This document shows positions 32,631 to 40,463 of a DNA stretch of 46,475 nucleotides, piece by piece. The stretch is from the NCBI GenBank assembly GCA_964649195.1, contig CAZYPK010000024.1, positions 1-46,475 of the forward strand. The letters are read 5' to 3'. How positions within the stretch are numbered: position 1 is the first letter of the stretch; each line of letters opens with the position of its first letter. The position numbers and the translations under genes are program-made. The notes under the pieces were generated by a model, which was not told the origin of the DNA, made no database searches, and saw nothing but the letters and a program-made list of their open reading frames with translations. This DNA comes from JTS-RE9 sp964649195. GTDB lineage: Bacteria; Planctomycetota; Phycisphaerae; Phycisphaerales; Phycisphaeraceae.

Positions 32631-34070
32631 TTACCTGAACTCGACTTCGGCGATCACCACCCATGGATATCCTTTGTCGAATTCGACGACCCATTCACGC
32701 GACGTGCCTTTGAGCGGGATGTCAATCCAGCCACTTTCTTGGGTCTGGGGTCGGAACTCGGCAAGAGGCTTGCGGTTGTCGCCGGTCGCTTGGGTGAACA
32801 CCGTGACGATCGGCACGCGACATTCCCCGAACCAGTCTGTCCCTTTGAAGTTAATGCGAATCATGCGAGGCTTTACCACTTCTTCAAAAGTGAAAATGAT
32901 TGGGGAAGGATGCGCCCCCTGCCATCCGACCATTCCCTTCTTTTCGGTCAGTTCGCCATCGAATAACCGCGTGGATTTGTCGTCGATGTAAGGTGCGTAG
33001 CTGGCGGTACTGTAATTCTTTTTGGCGTACTCGTATGAACACTTTGTTTTCATTTTCTCCCAATCGAACCTTCCGGCGGTAGTCGTGCCGACCGGCTTGA
33101 GCGGAGGGGGCGCTCCAAGTTTGTCGAGCCGTGTCGCGATGGAGCGTTTGTGCAGTTCAACGACACTCCGTGAGGTGTCGGCAGCGGTGTGCGCTTCAAG
33201 ATATTTGTCATACGCATTGCTCGCGCGGCGGAGCATTGCGGCTTCAGCGTCGCTACCGCTGATGGCGGCCTCGCGGTACCAGTCGCCGAGCATCAGCAGG
33301 TCGGCTTCGCCAGCGTCTTCTGCGGCAGCGGCCTGTGCGATTTTCTTCAGGCGTTCATCCTTGATGGCGGAATGGTACTGCACCACACTGGCGGGATCGT
33401 CGAATTCCACCAGCAGTAGTTTCACAAGCGCCTCAGCCGAAACATGGTCATTTCGATTCGCCAGCACACGCTGCTCGAGCGTTGCCTTCCGTCCCTCAAT
33501 GCGATCAAGCCGCGTGTACGATTCCATCGACGTACGAATCGTCGCGACTTGATCGGGAGCAGTCTTGGATGCGACAATCAATGCCTTGCGGAGCAGTGCC
33601 GACGCTTCACCGTACTGCTTTCGCTCAGCGGCTGACTCAGCCATCGCCGAGTAGAGCGACAGCAGAGACGAGGAAGCCTCTTGCTTCTGCGCATCGGTGC
33701 CCCTGTTCAATTGACGGGTCCACAAAACAGCGAGCTTCTCCCTCGCGTCGTTGCGACGCTCGGTGTATCGCTCCGCAAGTACCGTCAGTGCGTCGGCGGC
33801 GACGAATGATCCATCTGGAATACGTATCGCCAGTTCGTAGGCCTGATCAAGCAACAGCGCGCCCAGAGCGGACGGCTGCGACTCCGCAGCAACGGTCACC
33901 ATTTCCTTCGCTAGCGCCAGATCATCATCCGCAGCGCGCGTCGTTTTCACCTGCTTAAGCCGCGCGCCAAAGACCGATTCAAAAGCCTGCTGCGCCTGCG
34001 CATCGGCAGCCACTGCGGGTGAAGATGTCGCGACGGCTATGAGCACGGCAATGAAATGAATGAGCTTCAT
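32631..34070 (-). CDS. Secreted protein sharing a helical N-terminus with the 12842 gene
   Basis: A 479-residue exported protein with signal peptide MKLIHFIAVLIAVATSSPAV. The helical part opens AFESVFGARLKQVKTTRAAD, parallel to ALESLYGDEIKRVRLTPDGK of the 12842-14506 product, and later has LMLGDWYREAAI against ELADWYRGLFG there. The C-terminal 140 residues (IRINFKGTDWFGECRVPIVT, SGWIDIPLKGTSREWVVEF) look like a discoidin-type beta-sandwich rather than the C-terminus of the paralogue. The gene is somewhat lower in GC than its neighbours. A promoter lies 6 bases upstream of the start. Function unknown; cell-surface polymer or protein binding is inferred. Confidence 0.65.
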   Translation of the reverse strand: MKLIHFIAVLIAVATSSPAVAADAQAQQAFESVFGARLKQVKTTRAADDDLALAKEMVTVAAESQPSALGALLLDQAYELAIRIPDGSFVAADALTVLAERYTERRNDAREKLAVLWTRQLNRGTDAQKQEASSSLLSLYSAMAESAAERKQYGEASALLRKALIVASKTAPDQVATIRTSMESYTRLDRIEGRKATLEQRVLANRNDHVSAEALVKLLLVEFDDPASVVQYHSAIKDERLKKIAQAAAAEDAGEADLLMLGDWYREAAISGSDAEAAMLRRASNAYDKYLEAHTAADTSRSVVELHKRSIATRLDKLGAPPPLKPVGTTTAGRFDWEKMKTKCSYEYAKKNYSTASYAPYIDDKSTRLFDGELTEKKGMVGWQGAHPSPIIFTFEEVVKPRMIRINFKGTDWFGECRVPIVTVFTQATGDNRKPLAEFRPQTQESGWIDIPLKGTSREWVVEFDKGYPWVVIAEVEFR

Positions 34071-34076
34071 CGTGTC

Positions 34077-34104
34077 ATTGTATCAGTGCATCTTGTCGTT
34101 TCAA
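34077..34104 (-). promoter_or_regulatory. Candidate sigma70 promoter of the 32631-34070 gene
   Basis: TTGAAA, 16-base spacer, TACAAT on the minus strand; the -10 ends 6 bases before the ATG at 34070, implying a leaderless transcript. Confidence 0.5.
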
Positions 34105-34116
34105 AATGAAATAAGA

Positions 34117-34146
34117 AAACCCCCCACGGGAGTGGGTGGGCTTTTG
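34117..34146. repeat. Terminator-like hairpin between divergent genes
   Basis: Stem CCCAC with GTGGG extended past one mismatch, loop GGGA, between AAAAC and GCTTTT. It resembles the hairpin at 32563, but sits between two divergent promoters, where terminating either gene makes no sense. Confidence 0.6.
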
Positions 34147-34158
34147 GTTTTTTCTTTA

Positions 34159-34186
34159 TCAAATCGAAATCTCAAATTTGAAATGC
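34159..34186 (+). repeat. Short heptamer array
   Basis: TCAAATC, GAAATCT, CAAATTT, GAAATGC: four diverged 7-base units just upstream of the promoter of the 34256 gene. Confidence 0.5.
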
Positions 34187-34191
34187 AGCGG

Positions 34192-34219
34192 TTGTGGATG
34201 GCTTGAGCAATGATAGAAT
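34192..34219 (+). promoter_or_regulatory. Candidate promoter of the zinc-ribbon gene
   Basis: TTGTGG, 16-base spacer, TAGAAT, followed by AAGGAG seven bases before ATG 34256. Confidence 0.4.
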
Positions 34220-34255
34220 AATCGATTGTTTTTAGACCTGTCCAAGGAGTTTCTG

Positions 34256-35029
34256 ATGACGCTGTCCGTCACATGCGCCGCCTGCCAAAGCGCCTACAGG
34301 ATTGACAATAAGTACGCTGGAAAGAGTGTTCGGTGCAAGAAGTGCAACGGTAAGATTCAAATACCGTCGGGATCGGCGAGCGCCGGCATCGACTTCTCCG
34401 ATTTCATGATCGACTGGGACCAGATCGAATCCAGCAAAAGGGCCGTTCCCCCGTCCCTTCCCCGCAAGCGAAAAGCCGTCGCCACGCCGGCGTCGCGGGA
34501 CAACTCATTGTTCAACACCTATCGCATGGTGCGCATCGCGTTGGGCCTGGGCATCGCGACGATGTGCGTGATTTTGTTCGTGGTGATTTTGCGAATGCCG
34601 TGGAATTATGAAGACAGCCGGGGCCACACGGTCCTGAACAGGAGAAAATCATGGCTCCTTCTTCTGCCGCTCATCGTAACAGGCGTGTGCCGGACTCTGG
34701 TTTTCAAACCAACGAACCGTCAAGAACGCGACGCAGTGTTTCTCGGCACGGTGCCGTTGGTCATGCGCATCGGGGTTCCCATCGTCAGCGGCGGCTTTCT
34801 GCTTGCGTGGCTCGTATTCCGTGACACCATACTCTGGCCCACCGCCATGATCATGGGTTTGTTCGGCCTGGCCGCCATGGGCAAGGGGATGTATCGCATG
34901 ATGATCAATTCAAGAGACGGCGAGAACTTCGATCAAATCGGCATCGACGAGTTTCTCATCGGATTCCTGTCGGCTGTCGTGTCCGTCCCGCACTGGTACT
35001 TTTACTGGCTCAAAAACTATTCTCTTTGA
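34256..35029 (+). CDS. MJ0042-type zinc-ribbon membrane protein
   Basis: A 257-residue protein. The N-terminal zinc ribbon has two C-x-x-C pairs, CAACQSAYRID and VRCKKCNGKIQIPSG, the MJ0042 pattern common in planctomycete proteins. A hydrophilic linker leads to four or so membrane helices (IALGLGIATMCVILFVVIL, SWLLLLPLIVTGVC, MRIGVPIVSGGFLLAWLVF, LWPTAMIMGLFGLAAMG). ATG 34256 follows AAGGAG; the frame upstream starts only with TTG. Function unknown; the ribbon would be cytoplasmic. Confidence 0.75.
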   Translation: MTLSVTCAACQSAYRIDNKYAGKSVRCKKCNGKIQIPSGSASAGIDFSDFMIDWDQIESSKRAVPPSLPRKRKAVATPASRDNSLFNTYRMVRIALGLGIATMCVILFVVILRMPWNYEDSRGHTVLNRRKSWLLLLPLIVTGVCRTLVFKPTNRQERDAVFLGTVPLVMRIGVPIVSGGFLLAWLVFRDTILWPTAMIMGLFGLAAMGKGMYRMMINSRDGENFDQIGIDEFLIGFLSAVVSVPHWYFYWLKNYSL

Positions 35030-35127
35030 GTGCATGTCGGCGTGTCTGCCCCCAAAGACCGCCGCCCGGCACAACGCCGTGAATGGACGCATACCGGGCA
35101 CGGCGCCAAAAATCACCAACATATCAT

Positions 35128-36915
35128 TCAATCAAAATTCCCCAGCACCATGTCATCCACCGTCTTGCCCGCGGGCATCATCGGATAGACATGCTCGTGC
35201 TTCTCGACCATGGCATCGAGCACCGCCGGGCCGTCGTGGGCGAGGAAATCTTCCATCACTTTGGGCAGGTCTTCGGCGCTGGTGGCGCGGAAGCCTTTGC
35301 AGTTCATTGCGTCGGTCAGTTTCACGAAATCAGGGTTGTGCATTTCCGAGTGGCTGTAGCGTTCCTCGTAGAACAGGTCCTGCCACTGTTTGATCATGCC
35401 CTGGAAGTCGTTGTTGAGGATGATCGTTTTCGCGGCGATGCCGTATTGGGCGGCAGTGATCATTTCCATGGCGGTCATGCAGAACGAGCCGTCGCCGTCG
35501 ATGTTGATGACCGGTTTGTCGGGCCGGGCGAGCTTGGCGCCGATGGAAGCGGGGACGCCGTAGCCCATGGTGCCCAGGCCGCCGGAGGTGATCCAGTGAC
35601 GCGGGTGCTTGTAGGTGTAGAACTGGGCGGCCCACATCTGGTGCTGGCCCACGCCGGTGGTGATGATCGCTTCGCTGTTGGTCTGGCGATCGAGTTCCTC
35701 AATCACCGCCTGCGGCTTGAGGTGGTACTGCCTTGCATCGGGCTTGTAGCGGAAGGGATGCCTCGTCTTCCACTCGCTGAGCGTGGCAATCCATTCATTG
35801 CGGTCGCGAGTCTCGATCATGGGCAGAAGCAGCTCGAGATTCTTGCGCGCATCGCCTTCGATGCCCAGCGTCACCGGCACCGCCTTGTTGATCTGCTCGG
35901 GGGCGATGTCGAAGTGAATGAACCCGCCGGTGCCGTCGCGTTCGGCCTGACGCGCGGTGCGGGCGAAGACGGAAGGCTTGCCGGTGACGCGGTCATCGAA
36001 GCGAGCCCCGACGCTGATGATGCAGTCGGCATCGCGCATCGCCCAGTTGGCGTAGGCGGCACCGTGCATGCCCAGCATGTGCAGCGAGAGCGGATCGCCT
36101 TCATCGAAAGCGCCCAGGCCTTGCAATGTCGTCGTCACCGGGATGCTGCCCTTGGCGGCGACGGCTCGCAGCACATCGCAACCGCCGGAAAGAATCACGC
36201 CCTGTCCCACATAAAGCACCGGCTTCCTGGCGCGGTTGATCATCTCGGCGGCACGGGCGATCTCGCTGCTCGTGCCCAGCTCGCGGATGTGATATCCCGG
36301 CAGGTGCGGATCGGCCGCCACGGATTGATTGAGGATCGAAGCGGTCACATCCTTGGGCAGATCGACAAGCACCGGACCAGGCCGGCCTGTGGTGGCGATG
36401 TGGAATGCGGAGTTGATGGCGCGGGGCAGATCTTCGACGCGCTTGACCAGCACGTTCCACTTGGTGCATGGCCGGGTGATGCCGGTGACATCGGCTTCCT
36501 GGAAGGCATCGGAGCCGATGGCGCTGGTGGCGACCTGGCCGGAGAAGACGATCAGCGGCGTGCCGTCCATGAGGGCGTCCTGCAACGGCGTGACGGTGTT
36601 GGTCGCGCCGGGGCCGCTGGTCACGAGCACCACGCCCGGCTTGCCCGAGGCGCGGGCGAAACCCTCGGCCATGTGGCCGGCCCCTTGCTCGTGGCGGGTG
36701 AGAATGAAGCGGAGGTGCTTGGATTCGTGGATGGCGTCGAAGACGGGCAGGATCGCGCCGCCGGGGTAGCCGAACATGTGGGTGACCTCATGCTCGCGCA
36801 TCATCTCGTGGAAGATCTGGGCACCGGTCATGCCGGTGTACTGTTCGGTCCTGGGACCGTGATCGGCGGCGGGGATGTTGGTGGCGGTGGCGTTGAGTTG
36901 TTTGCGGGCGGTCAT
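35128..36915 (-). CDS. ilvB: Acetolactate synthase, large (catalytic) subunit
   Basis: A 595-residue thiamine-diphosphate enzyme condensing two pyruvates, or pyruvate and 2-oxobutyrate, in branched-chain amino-acid synthesis. The catalytic Glu76 is in RHEQGAGHMAEGFAR; SGPGATNTVTPLQDALMDG follows; the FAD domain has GARFDDRVTGK; the ThDP/Mg motif is DGDGSFCMTAMEMITAAQYG ending in NN. Length is standard. No regulatory subunit gene (ilvN/ilvH) is adjacent. ATG 36915 is chosen since the extension to 36960 begins with TTG. A branched-chain-rich leader ORF and promoter lie upstream. Confidence 0.95.
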   Translation of the reverse strand: MTARKQLNATATNIPAADHGPRTEQYTGMTGAQIFHEMMREHEVTHMFGYPGGAILPVFDAIHESKHLRFILTRHEQGAGHMAEGFARASGKPGVVLVTSGPGATNTVTPLQDALMDGTPLIVFSGQVATSAIGSDAFQEADVTGITRPCTKWNVLVKRVEDLPRAINSAFHIATTGRPGPVLVDLPKDVTASILNQSVAADPHLPGYHIRELGTSSEIARAAEMINRARKPVLYVGQGVILSGGCDVLRAVAAKGSIPVTTTLQGLGAFDEGDPLSLHMLGMHGAAYANWAMRDADCIISVGARFDDRVTGKPSVFARTARQAERDGTGGFIHFDIAPEQINKAVPVTLGIEGDARKNLELLLPMIETRDRNEWIATLSEWKTRHPFRYKPDARQYHLKPQAVIEELDRQTNSEAIITTGVGQHQMWAAQFYTYKHPRHWITSGGLGTMGYGVPASIGAKLARPDKPVINIDGDGSFCMTAMEMITAAQYGIAAKTIILNNDFQGMIKQWQDLFYEERYSHSEMHNPDFVKLTDAMNCKGFRATSAEDLPKVMEDFLAHDGPAVLDAMVEKHEHVYPMMPAGKTVDDMVLGNFD

Positions 36916-37096
36916 GGGAAAACTCGGGTTTCGGAGGTCAGGCGTCAAAGGACGCTTCAAAAATCGCGGGGCGTATCACGATCGATATCGCAGGATCGCG
37001 GAAGATTCCGTTCCAGAGCGATCGGCGAAATCGGCGGGGTTTGATGAGTATGCGGCTGAAATGGAGCCGGTATTGCCGGTGGCGCGGGTCGTCCGC

Positions 37097-37174
37097 TCAG
37101 CTAACGGCGACGATGCCCGGTCCAAGGACCAGGCCGGTAAGCAAGCTGGAAAGAATGGCGGTTTGCGCTGTCAT
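37097..37174 (-). CDS. Candidate ilvB leader peptide
   Basis: A 25-codon ORF (MTAQTAILSS then LLTGLVLGPGIVAVS) in the 5' region of ilvB, 9 bases after a perfect TATAAT. Ten of 25 residues are Ile, Leu or Val, as in attenuation leaders of branched-chain operons. The stop is 181 bases before ilvB. I could not find a convincing terminator/antiterminator pair, so attenuation is a hypothesis. Confidence 0.5.
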   Translation of the reverse strand: MTAQTAILSSLLTGLVLGPGIVAVS

Positions 37175-37183
37175 AGGCCTGCC

Positions 37184-37213
37184 ATTATAGCGAATCGCCC
37201 TGCCATCGGTCAA
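37184..37213 (-). promoter_or_regulatory. Strong sigma70 promoter of ilvB
   Basis: TTGACC (37213-37208), 18-base spacer, TATAAT (37189-37184) on the minus strand. The predicted transcription start is within a few bases of the leader-peptide ATG at 37174. Confidence 0.75.
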
Positions 37214-37253
37214 TGGTTCATTTCAAGGGAGGAAGGGAGGGGAAGAAGGGAGA

Positions 37254-37309
37254 AGGCACGAAGGCACGGAGGCACGGAGGCACGAAGGGGCGGAGGGGCG
37301 GAGGGGCGG
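37254..37309 (+). repeat. Octamer tandem array
   Basis: Seven octamers, four of type AGGCACGR then three AGGGGCGG, running up to the family B REP at 37318, as at 5431. Confidence 0.8.
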
Positions 37310-37317
37310 AGGGCGTT

Positions 37318-37587
37318 GGGTGGCTGGGCTGAGTCCGCGAAGCTCCGGCACGGGGAGCCGGGGGGGGGCCGGGGGAGCCGGGAGAGAATGGCCAGTGACC
37401 ATTGCAAATTGAAAATTGCAAAATGGCGGAGTGGCAAACCCATCACCTTGGGTATGCACGTTTACTCTCCTCAATTTGCAATTTGCATTTTGCATTTTGC
37501 AATGGCCATTCTCCCCGCTCCTTCGGCTCCCCCGGTTCCCCCGGCTCCCCTTGCCGGGGCTTCGCAGAGCCTCAGCCCCAGCCACCC
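37318..37587. repeat. Nested composite: family B REPs around GC-rich arms around heptamer arms
   Basis: Occupies most of spacer 37214-37835. Outer: family B REPs at 37318-37349 (loop GAGTCCGCGA, one stem mismatch) and 37554-37587 reversed (loop GAGGCTCTGCGA). Next: GGGGAGCCGGGG-like and reverse-complement arms. Then GAGAATGGCCA with TGGCCATTCTC. Innermost: heptamers ATTGCAA, ATTGAAA, ATTGCAA (37401-37421) against AATTTGC twice and ATTTTGC twice (37473-37500). Just to the right, AAACTTCTCACC-type words repeat three times. Confidence 0.88.
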
Positions 37588-37835
37588 CAAACTTCTCACC
37601 CCAGCCCGAAACTTCTCACCCAAAACTTCTCAAACCCCGGCGCCGGGCGGATATCCCCCCTCCTCCCCACCATGAAAAAGATTTTCAAAGAGAAGCGGAT
37701 TTTTCTTGGCACAGCGCTGATTGGTGGTAAAGTGACATAGGTGGTTCCACGCTGGTGTAGTTCCCGGATCAACCAATCTGTGTTGCTCGTTTGCCTGAAC
37801 GGTTCTCGTGTCAGGCGTAACAAGGGAGAACAACA

Positions 37836-37967
37836 ATGACCAGGCGCAACAAACGAATCGTCGGCACCGTCGGATTGTTTTTCATGTCAGCCATCGCCGC
37901 AGTCATCGGCATCGCCATCGGCGGGGCCTTGATGGTGGCCATCGCCAAGCTTTATGTGAATTCCTGA
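37836..37967 (+). CDS. Small single-pass membrane protein
   Basis: A 43-residue ORF with a good ribosome site (AAGGGAG, 8 bases upstream). Basic N-terminus MTRRNKRIVG, then one long hydrophobic helix containing MSAIAAVIGIAIGGALMVAI with glycine spacing suited to helix packing, ending KLYVNS. No family recognised. The basic start, ribosome site and helix make it more credible than a chance ORF. Confidence 0.6.
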   Translation: MTRRNKRIVGTVGLFFMSAIAAVIGIAIGGALMVAIAKLYVNS

Positions 37968-38036
37968 TCTCTGCCCGAAAACGCAATCTGATCGCCCCAG
38001 CCGCGCGGCAGGGCGATCGCATGTATCGTCGGGGGC

Positions 38037-38215
38037 CGATGCTTCGCCCTCTCCCCTGGGGAGAGGACAGTCTCCATCGCCCGCGCAGCCTGGCGATGGA
38101 GACAGGTGAGGGCGGATTCTCCACGAAACAGCAACCATCAAACCGCCTCACCCGGCTCGCAAAGCCTCGCCGACCTCTCCCCAAGGCAGAGGTGGCGGAC
38201 CACCGCCACATGCGA
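38037..38215. repeat. Cluster of hairpins between small ORF and pheT
   Basis: Main content of spacer 37968-38326. Visible stems: CCTCTCCCC with GGGGAGAGG; GTCTCCATCGCC with GGCGATGGAGAC (12 bp, perfect); CCTCT with AGAGG; GGTGG with CCACC. CTCTCCCC-type words occur in both orientations at the two ends. It resembles the CTCTCCC/GGGAGAG dispersed repeats of many bacteria. Confidence 0.65.
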
Positions 38216-38326
38216 TCGCCCTGCAGCGCGGCTCGGATGTGTTTGCGTCATCTCCCGCTGTGACTAGACTTGCCACTCCCTTCGCCGCGGTCTGAAACCG
38301 CTGCACGATCAGGAGTGGCTTCCTCC

Positions 38327-40369
38327 ATGAAAACCAGTCTGCAATGGCTTAACAGCTATCTCGATCAGCCGGTGTCCGTTGAGGATGTTCTCCGCCTGCT
38401 GCCCGATGTCGGCTTCCCGATCGACAGCCGGGAGGATGTCACCGCCTCCACCGGCCAGGCCGATGTCCGCATGGAGGTGGAGATCACCAGCAATCGCAGC
38501 GACTGTCTCAGCCACATGGGGCTGGCCCGTGAAACGGCGGCGGCGGCGCAGCGGAAGCTCAAGCTGCCCGACATGACGCTGCCTGCCGCGACCGATGCCG
38601 CCGTCCAGAGCATCACCGATGTTCAAAGCGGCGAGCAGACGCTCTGCCCGCTTTACACCGCGCGGGTCATTCGCAACATCAAGGTCGGCCCCAGCCCGGC
38701 CTGGCTGGTTGACCGCCTCGCGGCGGTCGGATTGCGGAGCGTCAACAATGTGGTCGATGTCACCAACTTCGTGCTCTTTGAAACCGGCCAGCCGCTGCAT
38801 GTTTTTGACATGAAGAAACTGCGCGGCGGATCGATCATCATCCGCAAAGCACAAAAGAACGAACCCTTCACCGCCATCGATGGCACCCGGCACACGCTGC
38901 GCGAGGAGATGCTGGTCATCGCCGATGGCGAAACGCCCGTGGCCGTCGCCGGCGTGATGGGCGGGCTGGACAGCGAAGTCGGCAACGCGACGACCGATGT
39001 GCTGATCGAATCGGCGATCTTCGAGCCGCTGAGCGTTCGCAGGACCTCGCGGGCGCTGAAGCTCAGGAGCGATTCGAGTTACCGCTTCGAGCGCGGCGTG
39101 GATCCGCTGGGTGTGGACATGGCCAGCCGCCGGGTGGCGAAGTTGATTCTGGAACTGGCCGGCGGCAAGCTGTGCGAAGGGGTGATTCGCGTCGGCATCC
39201 AGCCGCCGACGCCGCGCGCCATCGAGATGCGGGTTCAGCGATGCAACAGCCTGCTGGGCGTTCATCTGGAAGCTTCGCGCATGGTGGAGCTGCTCGATCG
39301 CCTGGGGCTGTTTCCCCGTTTGAATCAGGACATCATCACCTGCGTCGTGCCCACCTTCCGGCTGGACCTGGAACGCGAGGTCGATCTGATCGAGGAGATC
39401 GCCCGGCTGCATGGGCTGAATCAGATTCCGCAGCGCGAGAAGATCGAGCTCAACGTCCGCCCGGTGCAGCCGATCACGGTGGCGCGGAAACGGCTGCGCG
39501 AAACGCTGATCGCCCACGGCTACCACGAAACGATCACGCAGAGCTTCGTGTCGCCCAGACTCGGCGAACCGTTTCTGCCGACCGGACACACGCCTGCCGC
39601 CGTGGGCCACGAGCTTCGCAAAGGCGAAGGCATGCTCCGGCCATCGGTGCTGCCGAGCCTGCTCTCGTGCCGCAAGACCAATCAGGATGTGGGCAACGGC
39701 GGCGTGAAGCTGTTCGAGATGGCGGCCTGCTGGTCGAGGCGCGAAGGCGGGATCGTCGAGCGAAGCGCGCTGGCGATGCTCACCGACATCGGCGGCGGCG
39801 ATGGCATTTCGCAGACGATGCGCTCGCTGCGCGGCGCGATCGAGGAAGCCGTCGCATCCCTGGCCGGCGCCAAGGCCGGCGTGTCGCTGGCGCCGCTGGA
39901 ATCACCCCTCTGCACCGTTGCCGCGACCGTGCAGATCAACGGCGTCACCATCGGCTCGCTGGGCTCGCTCAGTGATTCGCTTTTGAAAACATTCGACCTT
40001 CAGACCCCCGTGCTCATCGCGGAACTGGACCTCCCCGCTCTGCTTGCCCTGCACCCGCCGCAACAAAAGGTCGGCCCACTGCCCCGCTTCCCAGGCATCG
40101 AGCGCGATCTGTCAGTGGTGGTCGGCGATGAGGTCCACTGGGCGGACATCGAAACGCATGTGCAATCGACACGGCCCGCCATGCTCGAAGCCCTTCGCTT
40201 CGTCACCACCTATCGCGGCAAGCCGATCGAACCAGGCAGCAAGAGCGTCACCTTCCGCATGATCTTCCGCGACCCGCAAACCACGCTCCGGCACGACCAG
40301 GTTGATCCGCAGGTCGCGGCGGTCGTCGAATGTTTGAAGCGGAAGGTGGGGGCGAGTGTGCGGGGGTGA
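38327..40369 (+). CDS. pheT: Phenylalanyl-tRNA synthetase beta subunit lacking the N-terminal tRNA-binding (OB) domain
   Basis: A 680-residue beta subunit; the common bacterial form is about 790-800. MKTSLQWLNSYLDQPVSVED is the B1 opening, but residue about 50 jumps straight to VEITSNRSDCLSHMGLARE. The EMAP/OB-type insert of about 110 residues that normally lies between is missing. Downstream parts are all present: B3/4 (SVNNVVDVTNFVLFETGQPL), B5 core (IEEIARLHGLNQIP) and the C-terminal ferredoxin-fold anticodon-binding domain (PRFPGIERDLSVVV to end). pheS is not adjacent in the window. The domain loss spans no frameshift, so it is a clean in-frame form. Confidence 0.92.
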   Translation: MKTSLQWLNSYLDQPVSVEDVLRLLPDVGFPIDSREDVTASTGQADVRMEVEITSNRSDCLSHMGLARETAAAAQRKLKLPDMTLPAATDAAVQSITDVQSGEQTLCPLYTARVIRNIKVGPSPAWLVDRLAAVGLRSVNNVVDVTNFVLFETGQPLHVFDMKKLRGGSIIIRKAQKNEPFTAIDGTRHTLREEMLVIADGETPVAVAGVMGGLDSEVGNATTDVLIESAIFEPLSVRRTSRALKLRSDSSYRFERGVDPLGVDMASRRVAKLILELAGGKLCEGVIRVGIQPPTPRAIEMRVQRCNSLLGVHLEASRMVELLDRLGLFPRLNQDIITCVVPTFRLDLEREVDLIEEIARLHGLNQIPQREKIELNVRPVQPITVARKRLRETLIAHGYHETITQSFVSPRLGEPFLPTGHTPAAVGHELRKGEGMLRPSVLPSLLSCRKTNQDVGNGGVKLFEMAACWSRREGGIVERSALAMLTDIGGGDGISQTMRSLRGAIEEAVASLAGAKAGVSLAPLESPLCTVAATVQINGVTIGSLGSLSDSLLKTFDLQTPVLIAELDLPALLALHPPQQKVGPLPRFPGIERDLSVVVGDEVHWADIETHVQSTRPAMLEALRFVTTYRGKPIEPGSKSVTFRMIFRDPQTTLRHDQVDPQVAAVVECLKRKVGASVRG

Positions 40370-40463
40370 GGTGAAGTGACAAATGACTCCCGCATCAATT
40401 CGTTGCACAGCACTTCGTTGCAGGCTATCCTCAAACATCACTAATTTGAAAAGGCTGATTGAA

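Noticed and set aside
35083..37044. Long plus-strand ORF of 653 codons opposite ilvB
   Set aside because: It is the antisense shadow of ilvB, whose catalytic and cofactor motifs are complete on the minus strand. The antisense product has shadow-type composition (many Gly, His, Arg) and no family.
40383..40463. Extended N-terminus of the methyltransferase
   Set aside because: The extra 27 codons have no resemblance to methyltransferases and no ribosome site. ATG 40464 is more plausible, though not proven.
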